A stretch of DNA of 64,000 nucleotides from the NCBI GenBank assembly GCA_037447655.1, contig JBBHKE010002052.1, forward strand, positions 499,185-563,184, written 5' to 3'. The stretch comes from Zygnema cylindricum. Taxonomy: Eukaryota > Streptophyta > Zygnematophyceae > Zygnematales > Zygnemataceae. The notes under the pieces are model-generated. The model had not been told where the DNA came from, did no database searches, and worked only from the letters and a program-made list of their open reading frames with translations. This document shows, one piece after another, positions 1 to 12,009 of the stretch; positions within the stretch are counted from its first letter, which is position 1, and every line of letters starts with the position of its first letter. Made by a program: the position numbers and the translations under genes.

Positions 1-273
1 GGTTTTCTTTTTTATTACGAGCATGTTTCGGATTTTTTTTTTTTTTTTTTTACATTAACAATATTCAACCAATCAAGCACTGCGAACTTGTTTTGCTCGC
101 GAACATGAGCTTTCCAGATAGCAAAAACGTGAGGAAACAAGTCTTCGCGTACTAGGAGCAAAAAAACAATCAGGGTACAAACAGGGTAATAAAATAAAAT
201 AAAGAACATTTCACGAGTAAAGTCTATAGGAAATGGACAAAGAGGACAATCAAAGAAGAGAAAGCTAAAATAA

Positions 274-691
274 TAGTGTTGTGTTACGTGTAAAAATTTA
301 TCGTGATGAATTTGATATTTAATATATCGAATATCGAATTGTCAAAGGGCGCAATATACCGCTCCGGGACCAACAATAATTATCGTAATATATTTGGTAG
401 GAGGTCGTGGTCCGCATAGCTCTAGTACGATAAATTGTATGGTAAATAACATGGTAAATCGTACGTCAAATCGTACGTCAAATAGTACGGAAGGGGGGGC
501 TTTTGATTTTTTTTTGACTTCACGTCATTTTGATCCATCGCAATAAAAATATATCGAATCAACGGCCGATGAATCGGCTAAATATCGCGATATTGAGCTT
601 CTCGATATATCAGAGCGATACATTCACTATCGGATACTCAAAATTAGGTCCATCTCGAATATCCTCAAATGGTCTTCGATACACAACACTA
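274..691. mobile_element. hAT-like non-autonomous DNA transposon (MITE)
   Basis: The stretch starts TAGTGTTGTGT and ends ACACAACACTA, giving short terminal inverted repeats. The flanking 8-mers are AAAATAAT on the left and AAAATACA on the right, a 6/8 match that would fit a decayed 8-bp target duplication as in hAT elements. The same ends occur near 51446, near 9925 and at 63940, and an internal GGGACCAACAA block is shared with the 51.4 kb copy. It has no coding potential. The superfamily assignment is inferred from end sequence and duplication length only. Confidence 0.55.
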
Positions 692-839
692 AAATACAAT
701 TAACCACCAAAAGTACAAAAGCCCATTGCTGTCACCAACAAAATATTATGACCCTGAATCCCTGATGCCCCCTGGTCTAAGGGCTCCCTTGGTCTAAGGG
801 CTCCCACCATGAGGCAGAGGGGACAAAAGTCAAAATTTA

Positions 840-1048
840 AAATACCCAAATCTGACATTTTTTTTCTTTTCAAAATATGAATACCCGAAACCCGACCGGG
901 TTATTGCACGCTCCTAAATTGTTATCCGGTACCTGACACGCACAAAAAAAAATGTTAATTGAAACTTGATTTCTCGTGACTACCCGTACCCGAATAAGTA
1001 TAAAATTAGTGGAACAAAGTACAATCATGTTGGATATTATGCACGCTA
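840..1048 (-). mobile_element. Fragment of a second hAT-like repeat, reverse copy
   Basis: Read on the minus strand, this segment matches 11480-11735 over about 200 bp, sharing words such as ATCCAACAT, GTACTTTG and ACGAGAAATC in the same order. It is cut off at its right side by the TA-flanked MITE that starts at 1049. It is non-coding. Confidence 0.5.
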
Positions 1049-1544
1049 AATCGTGAATCGCTATTAGTGATAAAAAAATTCTTGTGTGAAGGAACAATTA
1101 GTGTTGTTAACTCTATTTTGGGTTAAACTGCCTAATAACAACAAAATGTTAGCACTAATTTATACATTTAACACTCATTTGGATACACATTCCCATAGGG
1201 TAGACGCTTTTGGTTGCGTTCGTATAGTCGACGTTTGAACATGTGAGAACAACTTTACGTAATTTTCTCTCGTCTTTATTACTAAGAATCATCCACGGGC
1301 GCTTCCTCATGGCAGCGCCACTCACTTTCCCGTCTTGACGTTGTTTTCTAACACTTTTTTTGTACGTTAGCAGTTTTAGTACAAACTAAGATATTCCATA
1401 CACTGCACTAAATTGCAGAGTCACTGGCGCTAATTAAACCGTACCTATATTAGCGAAAAGAAAAATAGATCTATTAATTCTATTTTGGGTTCGAGGGTTT
1501 GGGGCCAGCAAATTAGTGTTAATAACACTAATAGTTTCATGAAA
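1049..1544. mobile_element. TA-flanked MITE, long subfamily A, copy 1
   Basis: This segment is collinear along its whole length with 10560-11084; shared blocks include GACGTTTGAACATGTGAG and GCTAATTAA. The left end reads TCGTGAATCGCTATTAGTG after a TA, and the right end reads AACACTAATAG, a decayed form of the family terminal repeat CACCGTGAATCGYTATTAG. It has no ORF. TA flanks suggest a Tc1/mariner-type MITE. Confidence 0.6.
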
Positions 1545-2111
1545 AATTAGTAACAACAATTGATATAACACCAACATTGGCGTTATTAGGATATCAATAT
1601 CAATAAATTTACATTAGTAGCAACATTTTATATTGTTACTCATTTTTAGTGACGAGACTCTGTAAAAGCCTACTACCATTTTTTAGCGAAAATTACCCAA
1701 TATACAACAAAGTAAGACTCTTCTTGGTTTAATTCAATTTCGTTCGATCCTAAATATGCCCGAACTGAATTAGAAACCCGATTTGAAATTGGCTAATTAG
1801 CAAAATCACTGCAATTTGTCGGTCAGTCGAAACCATGAAACTAATAACTAATATGGTTGAAAATATCCAATAAGATATTGCTTGACTTCTTGGAAAAACC
1901 TTCGTTTAACAATAATTTTTTTTTCACCCCTCCCCTCCCCCCTCTGTTTAAGAGCCACCCCTTTTGGGGGTTACATCGATTATGGGTGGTTATAAGTTAT
2001 CGTGCCGAGATATCGACATTTATCAATAACAATTACCGATTACTATATATTAATATGTTTCGGGCCTCTCACCAATAATGACAACTGATATATAAATTAT
2101 GAGACATATCC
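1545..2111. other. Intergenic DNA; remnant of a hAT-like element at right edge
   Basis: No gene is visible. From about 1990 the sequence is AT-rich with TATCG words and appears to continue at 9894-9925, which ends in the ACAACACT terminus of the hAT-like family. The gypsy element at 2112 therefore seems to have inserted into an older MITE. Confidence 0.4.
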
Positions 2112-3079
2112 TGTAACAGGATCTCCTACCTCTCAGAAAATCCCATTACTACAAATATTCCCAACCACACATTCCACACATTGGAAATTACACATCCACA
2201 TTGGACAACACTCACATAAGGATCAACTTTAAATTAGAAGAAGCTTTTGTCCACATAACATTAGCTTGGTCTCTTGCCCTCGTGGCTCAACCCTTCTTAT
2301 TTAAGTGTTTTCCACTACCCTCCACTCTTAATAATTATATCTCTTAACTACTAAAACACTATTTAGTTAGTAAGAGATTTCAATGCAAAATGCCTTTCCT
2401 CCAATTTGGTATTAATCGCTCAGGACCAAGATCAGCCTGAATTTCCACAAACTTTTCCAAAGGAAAAGATGTCTACTCTCCTCTTACACTTCACTATTTA
2501 TCCATCATCGCCCTGGACTCGCCAGGCCAGAGTCAACGCTCCGTTTTAACAGGCTTTTACCTGGGCCAATCATTGATCAGCAAAGACTCAGACTGACCAA
2601 TGCAAAAACGTGCGAAATCTCTTACTAACTACTTAGCGCTTTACTAACCAATCAAACGTTACGTTTCACTACGTAACATTTACGTGCAAAATTGCGCGCC
2701 AAACGAAACGCGACTTCGCACGATCGTGCATAACAAATTTCGCACGCGAAACTTCCTACGAAATTCCCTTAAGTGAAAGTGACGTTTCGTACCAAAATTT
2801 GTACGAAACGAAGTACCGTGCATACTAAACGTTTCATTAGAACTTTATGAAACGTACGCGCGTAATTTCGGTACTAATTTGACCCTTAACCCGTTTCAAT
2901 GATACCCACTTGTTATTTAGACCCCACGCTGTCACCTAAATACACCCATCGCTATAACTTTTAAAATATAACTCCAAATAGCGTGATTCTTTTGCGGGCG
3001 TCTACCAAATTTAGTACTCTATAATCATAACACCTAAATACCCCTTTATAAACAAGTTCGATCCGCTATTGCTGTTACA
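2112..3079 (-). repeat. 3' LTR of the gypsy element
   Basis: The 968-bp repeat begins TGTAACAGGATC and ends GCTGTTACA on the plus strand, so its ends are TG...CA with TGTAACA/TGTTACA inverted termini. It holds a 10-bp inverted repeat CGTTTCGTAC / GTACGAAACG at 2783-2810 and several CGAAAC or GTACG words that could bind a factor; that role is inference. A TTAAATAAG stretch near 2300 on the minus strand could be a TATA-like promoter core. Confidence 0.95.
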
Positions 3080-3092
3080 TCATCCCCTCCTT
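3080..3092 (-). other. Polypurine tract of the gypsy element
   Basis: Read on the minus strand, AAGGAGGGGATGA directly abuts the 3' LTR, the expected place for the plus-strand DNA primer during reverse transcription. Confidence 0.8.
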
Positions 3093-3127
3093 ATTTTTAA
3101 CTGACCTCAGTTAAACACATTTAATTC

Positions 3128-6100
3128 TCAAGACGGGACTTCTATATTATTATCCCTCCAATACCTTTGTAAAAACTCAGAATTTTTATCCTCTAAAGTC
3201 AACTCATCTTCAGGCCTTCCTAGATAATGCACTTGCCAGAATATAGTATCACCAACCTTGAACCGTTGAACAACCCAATCTATTACCCATCTGTGGACTT
3301 CAGGTTCTATAATTATTGAGGGATCCAATTCCAGTTCTCTTTCTGTTGGTCGAAGATTCGCTGGTTTCAGTTGGCTGATGTGTATCACTGGATGAATTTT
3401 TGTTGAAGGCGGAAAATCCAATTTGGCAGCAACTGACGATATCATCTCGATTACAGTAAATGGTCCAATGTACTTAGGGGCAAATTTCCCCGTAGGATCC
3501 GATTGTCCCTCAATCTTGCACCTGTAATGAGTTGTAGAAAGCCAAACCTTGTCACCTGTGCGTAACACCCAATCACCCCGTTTACGGTTAGCATTTAATT
3601 CTTGCCTCCTTTGTGCCTCCACTAATGAATCCCGGACAGTATTCCAAATTGTTTGAACGTATTCCCAAAACTCTGTTCCAGAACCCCTATTCTCTTGAGT
3701 GACCCCTGTTATTAAGTCCAATGCTTCTCTAGGTTGGTATCCGTATGCAACCTTAAATGGCGAGAATCCTGTACTAGCATGTTTACATGAATTGTATGCA
3801 AATTCCATTAATGGCAGTTTAGATTCCCATGTGTTCTGAACTCCACTGCAAACAGTCCTGAGCATTTCCTCTAGTGTACGATTCATCCTTTCTGTCTGTC
3901 CATCTGTCTGAGGATGATAAGCAGTACTCATCTTCAATTCAGTGCCTAAGTTTTGCTGCAATTCTTTCCAAAATGCAGATGTAAATTTAGAATCTCTATC
4001 ACTGACTATAGACAGGGGAACTCCATGATGTCTGACCACGTTGTCAAAATATAACTTTGCAATATCTACAACTGAATGAGTAGTTTTACAAGGGATAAAG
4101 ATTGCCATTTTACTGAACCTATCGACTACGACCATGATACTGTCATTTCTTCTAGATGTAGCTGGTAACCTGACAATAAAATCCATACTGACAGATTCCC
4201 ATGGTTTTTCGGGGATATCTAAAGGTTTTAAGAGACCTCTAGGTTTCTGGTTACTAGGTTTACTCTGTTGGCAAGGGACACAACTTTCCACGTGTCTCGA
4301 CACCTCTTTTGCCATCCCTGGCCAAAACAATCTACTCTGCAACCGACTAAGAGTTTTATCTCGACCAAGATGTCCTAAATGCTCATGGGCTTCCTGTAAA
4401 AGTTGTTTTCTCAAGTCTCCCATTTCAGGAATGCATAACCTATCCCCTGTTCGCAAATACAGTAAACCATCTTCTATTCTAAAGTTTTTGACATGCCTCT
4501 CATTCAGTGGGTCAGAATTCCCTCCCGAAATATTCTTGCAAATCACAACAAAATAAGGATCTTTATCATAACCATATCTAACTGTATCTAAAAACAATTC
4601 ATCTTGAACCATAACACTTATTTCAAAACATCTACTTAAAGGATCTGCAACTACATTTGTCTTCCCAGGAATATGTTTGACATTAAATTTGAAATATGCT
4701 AATTTTTGCATCCACCTAACCTGTCTGCCAGTCATAATCTGTGCATCACTTAATCTTTGCAAATAAGAAAGTGCTTTATTATCACAGTGAACTGTAAATT
4801 CTTTATTATGCAAATAACATCGCCATTTCACCAATGCATGTACAATTGCAAGTAATTCTTTTTCTTGTGCTGTATAGTTCTTTTCAGCATCATTGAATTT
4901 TCTGGACTCAAAAGCAATTGGATGAAAGTGTTTGCCGACTTTTTGACTTATGACTGCACCTAGACCTTTGTCAGATGCATCTGTAGTGATCAGAACTTCA
5001 AATTCTCCAGCAGGGTCAGGATACACCAGTGTAGGGGCAGAGGTCAACTTCCCTTTTAGTTCCTCGAATGCTCTCTCTTGATCAGCTCCCCACACAAACG
5101 TCTCTTTTTCCCGAAGTAAATCCGTCAACGGTGCAGCGATCATACTGAAGTTCTTTATAAATTTCCTGTAGTAAGTGGCCAATCCCAAAAACGATCTAAC
5201 TTCTGTGACATTAGTAGGTTGTTTCCAGTTTTGGATTGCTAAAATTTTGGATGGGTCTGTTTTAACACCTTCCCCACTAACTATATGTCCCAAAAATAAT
5301 TGTTCACTTTTAAGAAAACTAGATTTTGACAATTTTCCATATAATTTTCTTTCTCTTAACCTTTCCAACACTCTTTTTAAATGAATTACATGTTGTTCTT
5401 TAGATTCACTATAGACTAAAATATCGTCTATAAACACTTGGACAAACTCATCTATGTAATCTGAAAAGGTTTGGTTCATTAATCTTTGGTAAGTAGGCGG
5501 TGCATTCGTTAAGCCGAATGGCATCACGATCCATTCAAAATGACCCACTCTAGTTCTGAAAGCAGTTTTATCAACATCCTCAATTCTAATTGGCACCTGA
5601 TTAAAGCAACTACGCAGGTCAATCAACGAAAATACTTTAGCACCTTTTAAACGATCTATCAAATCAGAAATTAAAGGTAACGGATACTTATCCTTCACCG
5701 TAATCTTGTTCAGACTACGATAATCGACGCACATTCTCAACGTTCCGTCCTTCTTTTTGACGAAAAGAACTGGTGCTCCGTACGGTGATTTGCTGGGTTG
5801 AATATGTCCTTTCTCTAGGAGTTCTTTGATCTGTTTCTTTAACTCCTCTTGCTCAAAGAAACTGTGCTTATAAATTCCTGTGACAGGAGGGTTACATCCA
5901 GGTTCCAAGTTAATAACATGTTCTACATCTCGGGAAGGTGGCCTTCCTGAGGGTAAATCACTTGGAAAAACATCCCGGAATTCAAAAATCAAATCCTTAA
6001 TAGTAGCATCAGGTGTATTAATGTCAGTTACAAAATCATATTTTTGTTTTTCAAGATTTTTAGTGGTGTCTGATTCAGGAATAACATGAATGTTAGTGTT

Positions 6101-6778
6101 TTCTCCCCCCCCTTCATCAGTAACTGCCTCAGTTACTAATAACAAGAAAGCATGATTTGTTTTATCTTTTAAATGCTTTTTAAATTGTTTAGCGGAAATC
6201 AAACCTTCTACTCCCAATCTGGTTATGTTATTTATATGATTCCTATGCAATTTCTTAGGAGATAATGCTTGCAAAACCTTCCAACCGTTTTCAGACTTCA
6301 CTTTTAAGGTATTAATTTCCCAATTAATTTGAGGATTATGTTCTGTTAACCAAGGCTTTCCCAGAATTAGTTCTTCACTTCCCAAATTCATTATTTCACA
6401 CACAACTTTCATTTTATGACCCTGGATATCAACTTCTATCGTGTCAGTTTGTAAGTCTAATGTGGACTTATTACCATTTGCCACTTGAACATGTAAAGGC
6501 TTTTCCCTTATGACAGTAGGAATTTTATTTTCCTCTACAAACTTATGTGAAATAAAATTATGTGTGGCACCTGAATCAACCATTACTTTCAACGGCTTTC
6601 CTTCCACTAATGACTCGAATCTAATCAAACTGTGTCTGGTGTCGTCATTACTTAGCTGTCCTAACATAGGTCTGTTGTTGAGAATTTCACCAGAAGGATT
6701 CTTTAAACTATGCAGTGTAGTGAGAATCATAATAAATTCAGCTATCCTAACTTTTCCATTCATTAATTTGCCCTCCAA
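3128..6778 (-). CDS. pol: Gypsy pol polyprotein: protease, RT, RNase H, integrase, chromodomain
   Basis: The open frame codes for 1216 residues counted from 6778. Domains in order: aspartic protease with V-D-S-G-A at 67-71; reverse transcriptase at about 300-500 with catalytic D387 and the F-I-D-D box at 449-452; RNase H at about 595-715 with D600 and D666; integrase zinc finger with H798, H803, C833 and C836; integrase core with D866, D927 and E963; a chromodomain-like tail at about 1164-1208. In that tail the usual W-K-G-Y core reads Y-L-G-R and the following W-E is L-E, so the aromatic cage is incomplete, as in group II chromodomains. Residue 1 is a TTG codon, not an ATG. The frame is open upstream to 6847 and overlaps the gag end, so pol is probably made by -1 frameshifting. 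No frameshift or stop interrupts it. Confidence 0.95.
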   Translation of the reverse strand: MEGKLMNGKVRIAEFIMILTTLHSLKNPSGEILNNRPMLGQLSNDDTRHSLIRFESLVEGKPLKVMVDSGATHNFISHKFVEENKIPTVIREKPLHVQVANGNKSTLDLQTDTIEVDIQGHKMKVVCEIMNLGSEELILGKPWLTEHNPQINWEINTLKVKSENGWKVLQALSPKKLHRNHINNITRLGVEGLISAKQFKKHLKDKTNHAFLLLVTEAVTDEGGGENTNIHVIPESDTTKNLEKQKYDFVTDINTPDATIKDLIFEFRDVFPSDLPSGRPPSRDVEHVINLEPGCNPPVTGIYKHSFFEQEELKKQIKELLEKGHIQPSKSPYGAPVLFVKKKDGTLRMCVDYRSLNKITVKDKYPLPLISDLIDRLKGAKVFSLIDLRSCFNQVPIRIEDVDKTAFRTRVGHFEWIVMPFGLTNAPPTYQRLMNQTFSDYIDEFVQVFIDDILVYSESKEQHVIHLKRVLERLRERKLYGKLSKSSFLKSEQLFLGHIVSGEGVKTDPSKILAIQNWKQPTNVTEVRSFLGLATYYRKFIKNFSMIAAPLTDLLREKETFVWGADQERAFEELKGKLTSAPTLVYPDPAGEFEVLITTDASDKGLGAVISQKVGKHFHPIAFESRKFNDAEKNYTAQEKELLAIVHALVKWRCYLHNKEFTVHCDNKALSYLQRLSDAQIMTGRQVRWMQKLAYFKFNVKHIPGKTNVVADPLSRCFEISVMVQDELFLDTVRYGYDKDPYFVVICKNISGGNSDPLNERHVKNFRIEDGLLYLRTGDRLCIPEMGDLRKQLLQEAHEHLGHLGRDKTLSRLQSRLFWPGMAKEVSRHVESCVPCQQSKPSNQKPRGLLKPLDIPEKPWESVSMDFIVRLPATSRRNDSIMVVVDRFSKMAIFIPCKTTHSVVDIAKLYFDNVVRHHGVPLSIVSDRDSKFTSAFWKELQQNLGTELKMSTAYHPQTDGQTERMNRTLEEMLRTVCSGVQNTWESKLPLMEFAYNSCKHASTGFSPFKVAYGYQPREALDLITGVTQENRGSGTEFWEYVQTIWNTVRDSLVEAQRRQELNANRKRGDWVLRTGDKVWLSTTHYRCKIEGQSDPTGKFAPKYIGPFTVIEMISSVAAKLDFPPSTKIHPVIHISQLKPANLRPTERELELDPSIIIEPEVHRWVIDWVVQRFKVGDTIFWQVHYLGRPEDELTLEDKNSEFLQRYWRDNNIEVPS

Positions 6779-6828
6779 AGTTAACTCTTTAACTTCTGGA
6801 TCCAGTTGACTAAACTGAGGACTTTCAG

Positions 6829-8145
6829 TTAGTCCTTTTCGTTTCCCACCTTCTGGGCTTCCTGCTCAGCTAGATATAATGCAATATCCTCTTGGAGACC
6901 TTCATTTACATCGACTGTTTTGAGAGAACCTTTATCTGTACAGTCTTTAGCGTAATGATCTGGACCTCCACATTTGAAACAAGTGACTTTCTTTTTGGGT
7001 TTTGTGCACTCTCTACTAAAATGTCCCTCCTCTCCACAGTTATAACAGTTAATCTTTTTCAATTGTGCACACTCAAATGCTCTATGACCCCTTTTCTGAC
7101 AAATAGTGCATGTGGGAATGGTAAGGTTAGACTTCTGGGCATTAATGTTTGGTTTAGGACTTTTAATGTACCCCCCTCTAATGTTAAATCTATTTCCTGC
7201 ATTAACGCTATGTCCACCCCTTTGATTTCCCCTGAAGATATTTTGCCTATTCACCAGTCCAGCATTCATTCCCTCTTCAACAAATTCCTCCTCATCCCAC
7301 TGTGATACTTCATTTAAATTACCCCTGAGTGATCGAGTTTCCCGATTATACCCCAACTGATCCTCTAATTCCAATGACTTATCTTGTAATTCCTTCAAAT
7401 TATTAAAATTTTGATGTTTTAGCTCAGATTTCAGTATAGGATTCAAATAGTTCAAGAAATGCAATTTAGCCATTTCATCAGTCAAACCTATGACATGAAT
7501 ACTAGATGAGTCAAATTCCACAATATAATCCTTCACAGATCCATTCTGCTTACAATTCAGCCACTTTTCTTCCATTCTGGATTTAAAAGTGACAGACAAG
7601 AAACGCGATTTGATTGCGGTTTTAAAAGTTTCCCAATCAGCATTATCAGGAATCAATTTAGATCTTCTCTGGGTATAATACCAAATCTGAGCATCACCTT
7701 TCAGACAACTAACAGCAAAAGAAGTGTAATCATCACGATCACAATTTCTAGATTCCAAATAATACTCCATATGAAAAATCCAAGCATCCAACTCATCAAT
7801 CTTCTTACCATCAAACGATGGTGCCTCACTAATAGACAATTTCAGATCTCTTATCTTCTTAGGTCTATCATGATCATCCTCCCTAAAACTGGCATTTCTT
7901 TTAATACTCTCACCCTTTTGGTCATTCATATTATTGTTGGTCTGAATTAAGCTAATAAGTTCATCTAATTTCTCATTTGAAACATTTCCATTTTCTTTAA
8001 CAACTTTCAATTCACTTTTCAATTCGGAAATGGTTTCATCCACAGCGGTAGCATGATTATTAAATCTTTTGACCAATTTCACAGTTCGCTTCTTCAACAC
8101 ATTCAAAGCATTCTCCATTTCACGTTTCCATGCAGAATTTGCCAT
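6829..8145 (-). CDS. gag: Gypsy Gag (capsid-nucleocapsid) protein
   Basis: From the ATG at 8145 the protein has 438 residues. It opens with a charged helical, probably coiled-coil region (about 10-70). A retrotransposon-gag capsid domain follows at about 110-265, with D-A-W-I, the G-D-A-Q-I-W motif and W-E-T-F. Three CCHC zinc knuckles lie near the C-terminus, at about 346-359, 367-380 and 389-402, each C-x2-C-x4-H-x4-C. It would build the virus-like particle and bind the element RNA. An open frame extends to 8151 but only through a non-ATG codon, so 8145 is the better start. Its last codons overlap the -1 pol frame. Confidence 0.93.
   Translation of the reverse strand: MANSAWKREMENALNVLKKRTVKLVKRFNNHATAVDETISELKSELKVVKENGNVSNEKLDELISLIQTNNNMNDQKGESIKRNASFREDDHDRPKKIRDLKLSISEAPSFDGKKIDELDAWIFHMEYYLESRNCDRDDYTSFAVSCLKGDAQIWYYTQRRSKLIPDNADWETFKTAIKSRFLSVTFKSRMEEKWLNCKQNGSVKDYIVEFDSSSIHVIGLTDEMAKLHFLNYLNPILKSELKHQNFNNLKELQDKSLELEDQLGYNRETRSLRGNLNEVSQWDEEEFVEEGMNAGLVNRQNIFRGNQRGGHSVNAGNRFNIRGGYIKSPKPNINAQKSNLTIPTCTICQKRGHRAFECAQLKKINCYNCGEEGHFSRECTKPKKKVTCFKCGGPDHYAKDCTDKGSLKTVDVNEGLQEDIALYLAEQEAQKVGNEKD
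6841..6847 (-). promoter_or_regulatory. Predicted -1 ribosomal frameshift site GGGAAAC
   Basis: The minus-strand heptamer G-GGA-AAC lies in gag phase exactly as the X-XXY-YYZ rule requires, ten bases before the gag stop TAA at 6831-6829. After a -1 slip the frame GGG-AAA-CGA continues without a stop into pol. This is the only gag-pol link I can see, since pol has no ATG near its start. A downstream pseudoknot or stem was not resolved by eye. Confidence 0.7.
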
Positions 8146-8911
8146 TATCACACAATTAAATCAAGCAAAAGGAAAGATAGAGTATAATTTCCCAAAGAAA
8201 TTTGATGCAGATTTGAAGTCCTTAGATTGCTCCAATCCAAAACTTCTTCTCCTTAACAAATCCTTTGAAAAGATCAAGATCTGAGAAATTAAAAAGACAT
8301 TGACAATAAGTTAGTACAAATTCAAATTTTCAATTTCCCAACATTGAAACAGAAATGTAAGAATTTCCCCACCAATTTTGCAATAGCAAAAATTGAAAGC
8401 TCTCAAAGGTAAGATTTCACCATAAATTTTGCAACAGCAAAACTGAAATCAATCAAAGGTAACAATTTAGGGTTTGAAAAGTTTTGAGTCATTTCTGGAC
8501 TCCTTTGCTCTTGAAGAAGTAAAGTACTCCACTTTCCTCCTCCACCATCAGCAAATTCCCCATTTCCCACTACATCAGGATCTTTTGTTCTATAATCCTC
8601 ACATCCTCACCCTTCATGGCTTCAAGCCCTCCCTCTACACATGAATCATTGCTAGGAGAAGGCAAGTTTGTTTGGCCTCTAGGTAATTGGAGTGAGCTTC
8701 GGCGGTGGCTACACTGCCCACCCCGCCTTAGTCCTTAGGACCTGAGCACGCCCCACATCTAACCAGCGGCCGCTGGCAGTGTGATCACTCAGTTTCCCTC
8801 CAATCCCCTACCACTTCACATTGTGGTTCTACCGACACAGGTTAGAGCACCCTCACCGGTCACGGCAATCGATTTTCGGGTGAGCAAACTTCTCCCTGGT
8901 TTCTAACCAAA
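8146..8911 (-). other. Untranslated leader of the gypsy element
   Basis: This 766-bp stretch between the primer site and the gag ATG has no ORF of note. It probably carries the packaging and dimerisation signals of the genomic RNA, which cannot be located by eye. Confidence 0.7.
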
Positions 8912-8923
8912 GCTTTGATACCA
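8912..8923 (-). other. Primer-binding site, initiator tRNA-Met 3' end
   Basis: The minus-strand sequence TGGTATCAAAGC differs at one base from TGGTATCAGAGC, the complement of the plant initiator tRNA-Met 3' end. It starts two bases inside the 5' LTR. Confidence 0.88.
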
Positions 8924-8925
8924 TA

Positions 8926-9893
8926 TGTAACAGGATCTCCTACCTCTCAGAAAATCCCATTACTACAAATATTCCCAACCACACATTCCACACATTGGAA
9001 ATTACACATCCACATTGGACAACACTCACATAAGGATCAACTTTAAATTAGAAGAAGCTTTTGTCCACATAACATTAGCTTGGTCTCTTGCCCTCGTGGC
9101 TCAACCCTTCTTATTTAAGTGTTTTCCACTACCCTCCACTCTTAATAATTATATCTCTTAACTACTAAAACACTATTTAGTTAGTAAGAGATTTCAATGC
9201 AAAATGCCTTTCCTCCAATTTGGTATTAATCGCTCAGGACCAAGATCAGCCTGAATTTCCACAAACTTTTCCAAAGGAAAAGATGTCTACTCTCCTCTTA
9301 CACTTCACTATTTATCCATCATCGCCCTGGACTCGCCAGGCCAGAGTCAACGCTCCGTTTTAACAGGCTTTTACCTGGGCCAATCATTGATCAGCAAAGA
9401 CTCAGACTGACCAATGCAAAAACGTGCGAAATCTCTTACTAACTACTTAGCGCTTTACTAACCAATCAAACGTTACGTTTCACTACGTAACATTTACGTG
9501 CAAAATTGCGCGCCAAACGAAACGCGACTTCGCACGATCGTGCATAACAAATTTCGCACGCGAAACTTCCTACGAAATTCCCTTAAGTGAAAGTGACGTT
9601 TCGTACCAAAATTTGTACGAAACGAAGTACCGTGCATACTAAACGTTTCATTAGAACTTTATGAAACGTACGCGCGTAATTTCGGTACTAATTTGACCCT
9701 TAACCCGTTTCAATGATACCCACTTGTTATTTAGACCCCACGCTGTCACCTAAATACACCCATCGCTATAACTTTTAAAATATAACTCCAAATAGCGTGA
9801 TTCTTTTGCGGGCGTCTACCAAATTTAGTACTCTATAATCATAACACCTAAATACCCCTTTATAAACAAGTTCGATCCGCTATTGCTGTTACA
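8926..9893 (-). repeat. 5' LTR of the gypsy element
   Basis: This is the promoter-bearing copy of the 968-bp LTR, collinear with 2112-3079 at an offset of 6814. It ends at the duplicated target TATCC (9894-9898). Confidence 0.95.
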
Positions 9894-10559
9894 TATCCTC
9901 GATACGAAATTTACCGATAGACAACACTTAGTGTGGACTTCTATTAGGCGACCCTAATAAATGTACGGATATGATTACTGGCTACGGGATTACACCAGAC
10001 TTCCATTATGTCGGGTCGAATAATTATTTATTATAGTGGCTAATTCTAATTGGTGCCAGGTAGATTAATATACGAACGTTGAAAATCACAACCTTTAAGT
10101 ATTTTTGTCGTCGTTACACATCGAGACACTTGAAAATCGTGTGCGGACAATCTTCGCTAGAATACAAAGTAAGTTGGCTAAGTTACAATTACATGGGGCC
10201 GTACCCTTCATGAGAACGTGTTTGCGCAACGCTTTATTTACATGTGGTTGCCACAGTTTTTTTAACGTAAACCTTGGACGACCTCGAGAATTGTTGATTT
10301 TATTTTAACGATCAACGTTCATAAGCGCGACAAAATTCTAACCTGTTGTTACAATGTCTCGCAAGTCAAAGTTGTGCAACAGATTAACCGTCAAATCCAA
10401 ACTCAACGTTAATTAATTTGTACCACTGTGTACTTAAATTGTACAATATTTGGGAAGCTGGCGTAATTGACTGCGCGAAACCAATATAGTTTCTGCGATG
10501 ATCAATTCCCAAAGACAAATTAATAGTTTAAAAACACGTCACCTTGGACGTCGACACTA
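9894..10559. other. No gene seen; right end of a split hAT-like MITE
   Basis: The first 30 bases continue the MITE interrupted by the gypsy insertion and end with ACAACACT. The rest is AT-rich intergenic DNA without a supported feature. Confidence 0.4.
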
Positions 10560-11084
10560 CACCGTGAACCCCTATTAGTGTTAAAAAATATTTAGTGTTA
10601 AGGAATTATTAATGTTTTTAACTCTGTTTGGGTCCAAGACGCTAACAAAACATTAACGAAAATTTATGCATCTAACACTAATTTGGATCCATTTTCCCAC
10701 AGTGTAGCCGCTATACGTTGCGCTCACAAAGTCGACATTTGAACATGTGAGAACAAGTTTGCATGATTTTCTCCTTTCTTTATTATTAGGAATCAAATCT
10801 GAGGGCGCTTTCCCATGGCAACGCCTTCACTTTCATGTCTCGACATTATTTCTTACATTTTTTTTGGACCTTTATACTTAAAACATGCAGTTTTAGTACG
10901 GGTCGACACATTTCGTAAACTACACTATTGCAAATTCGCCCAAATTAGAGTCATTGACGCTAATTAAGCCATAATAATATTAACGTAAAGGAAAAAACAC
11001 AATTATTAATTATGTTCTAAGTTCGAGGTTCAAAATTCGGGGATGCCAAATTAGGATTATTAACACTAATAGCGATTTACGAAG
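10560..11084. mobile_element. TA-flanked MITE, long subfamily A, copy 2
   Basis: The left end is CACCGTGAACCCCTATTAG preceded by TA. The right end reads CTAATAGCGATTTACG before another TA. The interior is collinear with 1049-1544. It is about 525 bp and non-coding. Confidence 0.7.
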
Positions 11085-11284
11085 TACTGAACAAGTATAA
11101 TACAAAACCTTTCGGGGAAAAAGAAAACATTGACCGTTATAGATTGAAGAAAATATGCACGTCTTCCACATTGTTGAAACCATTTTAGCGATTCAAATGT
11201 ATTAATATCAAAATAAAACTTGCAATATCGAGATCAAGTAAATTCTTTATTACAAGATATGGTTATTGAAATATATATTGTCGG

Positions 11285-11745
11285 CCAGAGGTGGTAAGAG
11301 GTGGTAATCGGGTACCCGAATCCGTACCCGACTGGTACTCGCCCGCCGCTTCGGATCCGGAACGGATTCGGGTGCCAAATTTTGGGGACCGGCCGGATTA
11401 GGCCGAGTGATTAAAAAAAAAACGAATTTGGGTAAGGCCGGGTAAGCAAAAAACGAAAAAAATAATTTCGTAGGTACTTTTGGTTACTCCAGTGTCCATA
11501 CTATCCAACATTATTGTACTTTGCACTCTTGGTATCGTGGAAGGTATAACGGAGATGTACCATTAATTTTGTACTTAATCGAGTACGGGCGAGTACGCGT
11601 AGTCGCGAGAAATCGAGTATCTGTTAACACTTTTTTTCGTAAACGCGTATTGGGTACCAGGTAACTATTTATGAGCGTGACATAACCGGTCAGGTTTTGG
11701 GTGTTCAGATTTTGATTTTGATTTTATCGGATTAGGGTATCGCAA
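11285..11745 (+). mobile_element. hAT-like non-autonomous element with CAGAGGTGG start
   Basis: It begins CAGAGGTGGTAAGAGGTGG, typical in style for hAT ends, followed by a run of GGTACCCG / CCGTACCCG words. Its right part matches the inverted fragment at 840-1048. The right boundary is uncertain and no protein is encoded. Confidence 0.45.
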
Positions 11746-12009
11746 ATTTCGACTTTTGCGACCTCTGTTGTCGGTCCATGTCGATTTCGAAATTATGTAC
11801 GGAATCCCAACAAGAAATTATCGTTGACATTTTTGTACGAAATATAATCCTACGAAAGAAATTGAATGAAATCTGATGATTGGAAGTTTCAAAACCGTAC
11901 TCAAAGCTGCTGACTTTGATTGGCGTGGATGAGGGTGTGTGTCCATGTAACCGAAACGTTGAAATGTTACTTTGGCTTTTAGGGCAGATTTTGCGGTGTA
12001 CTTTCCTAA

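Larger units (their letters stand above)
2112..9893 (-). mobile_element. Full-length Ty3/gypsy LTR retrotransposon (chromovirus type)
   Basis: A complete element lies on the minus strand: 5' LTR 8926-9893, tRNA-Met primer site, leader, gag, pol in the -1 frame, polypurine tract, 3' LTR 2112-3079. The 5-bp target duplication TATCC is present at 2107-2111 and 9894-9898. The two LTRs are each 968 bp and I noticed no difference between them, so insertion looks recent. Both reading frames are open and all pol catalytic motifs are present, so it may still be mobile. A C-terminal chromodomain-like segment places it with chromoviruses. It sits inside an older hAT-like MITE. Confidence 0.95.

Noticed and set aside
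4134-4556. Plus-strand ORFs within the gypsy pol region
   Set aside because: They are antisense shadows of an intact minus-strand pol with full domain support.
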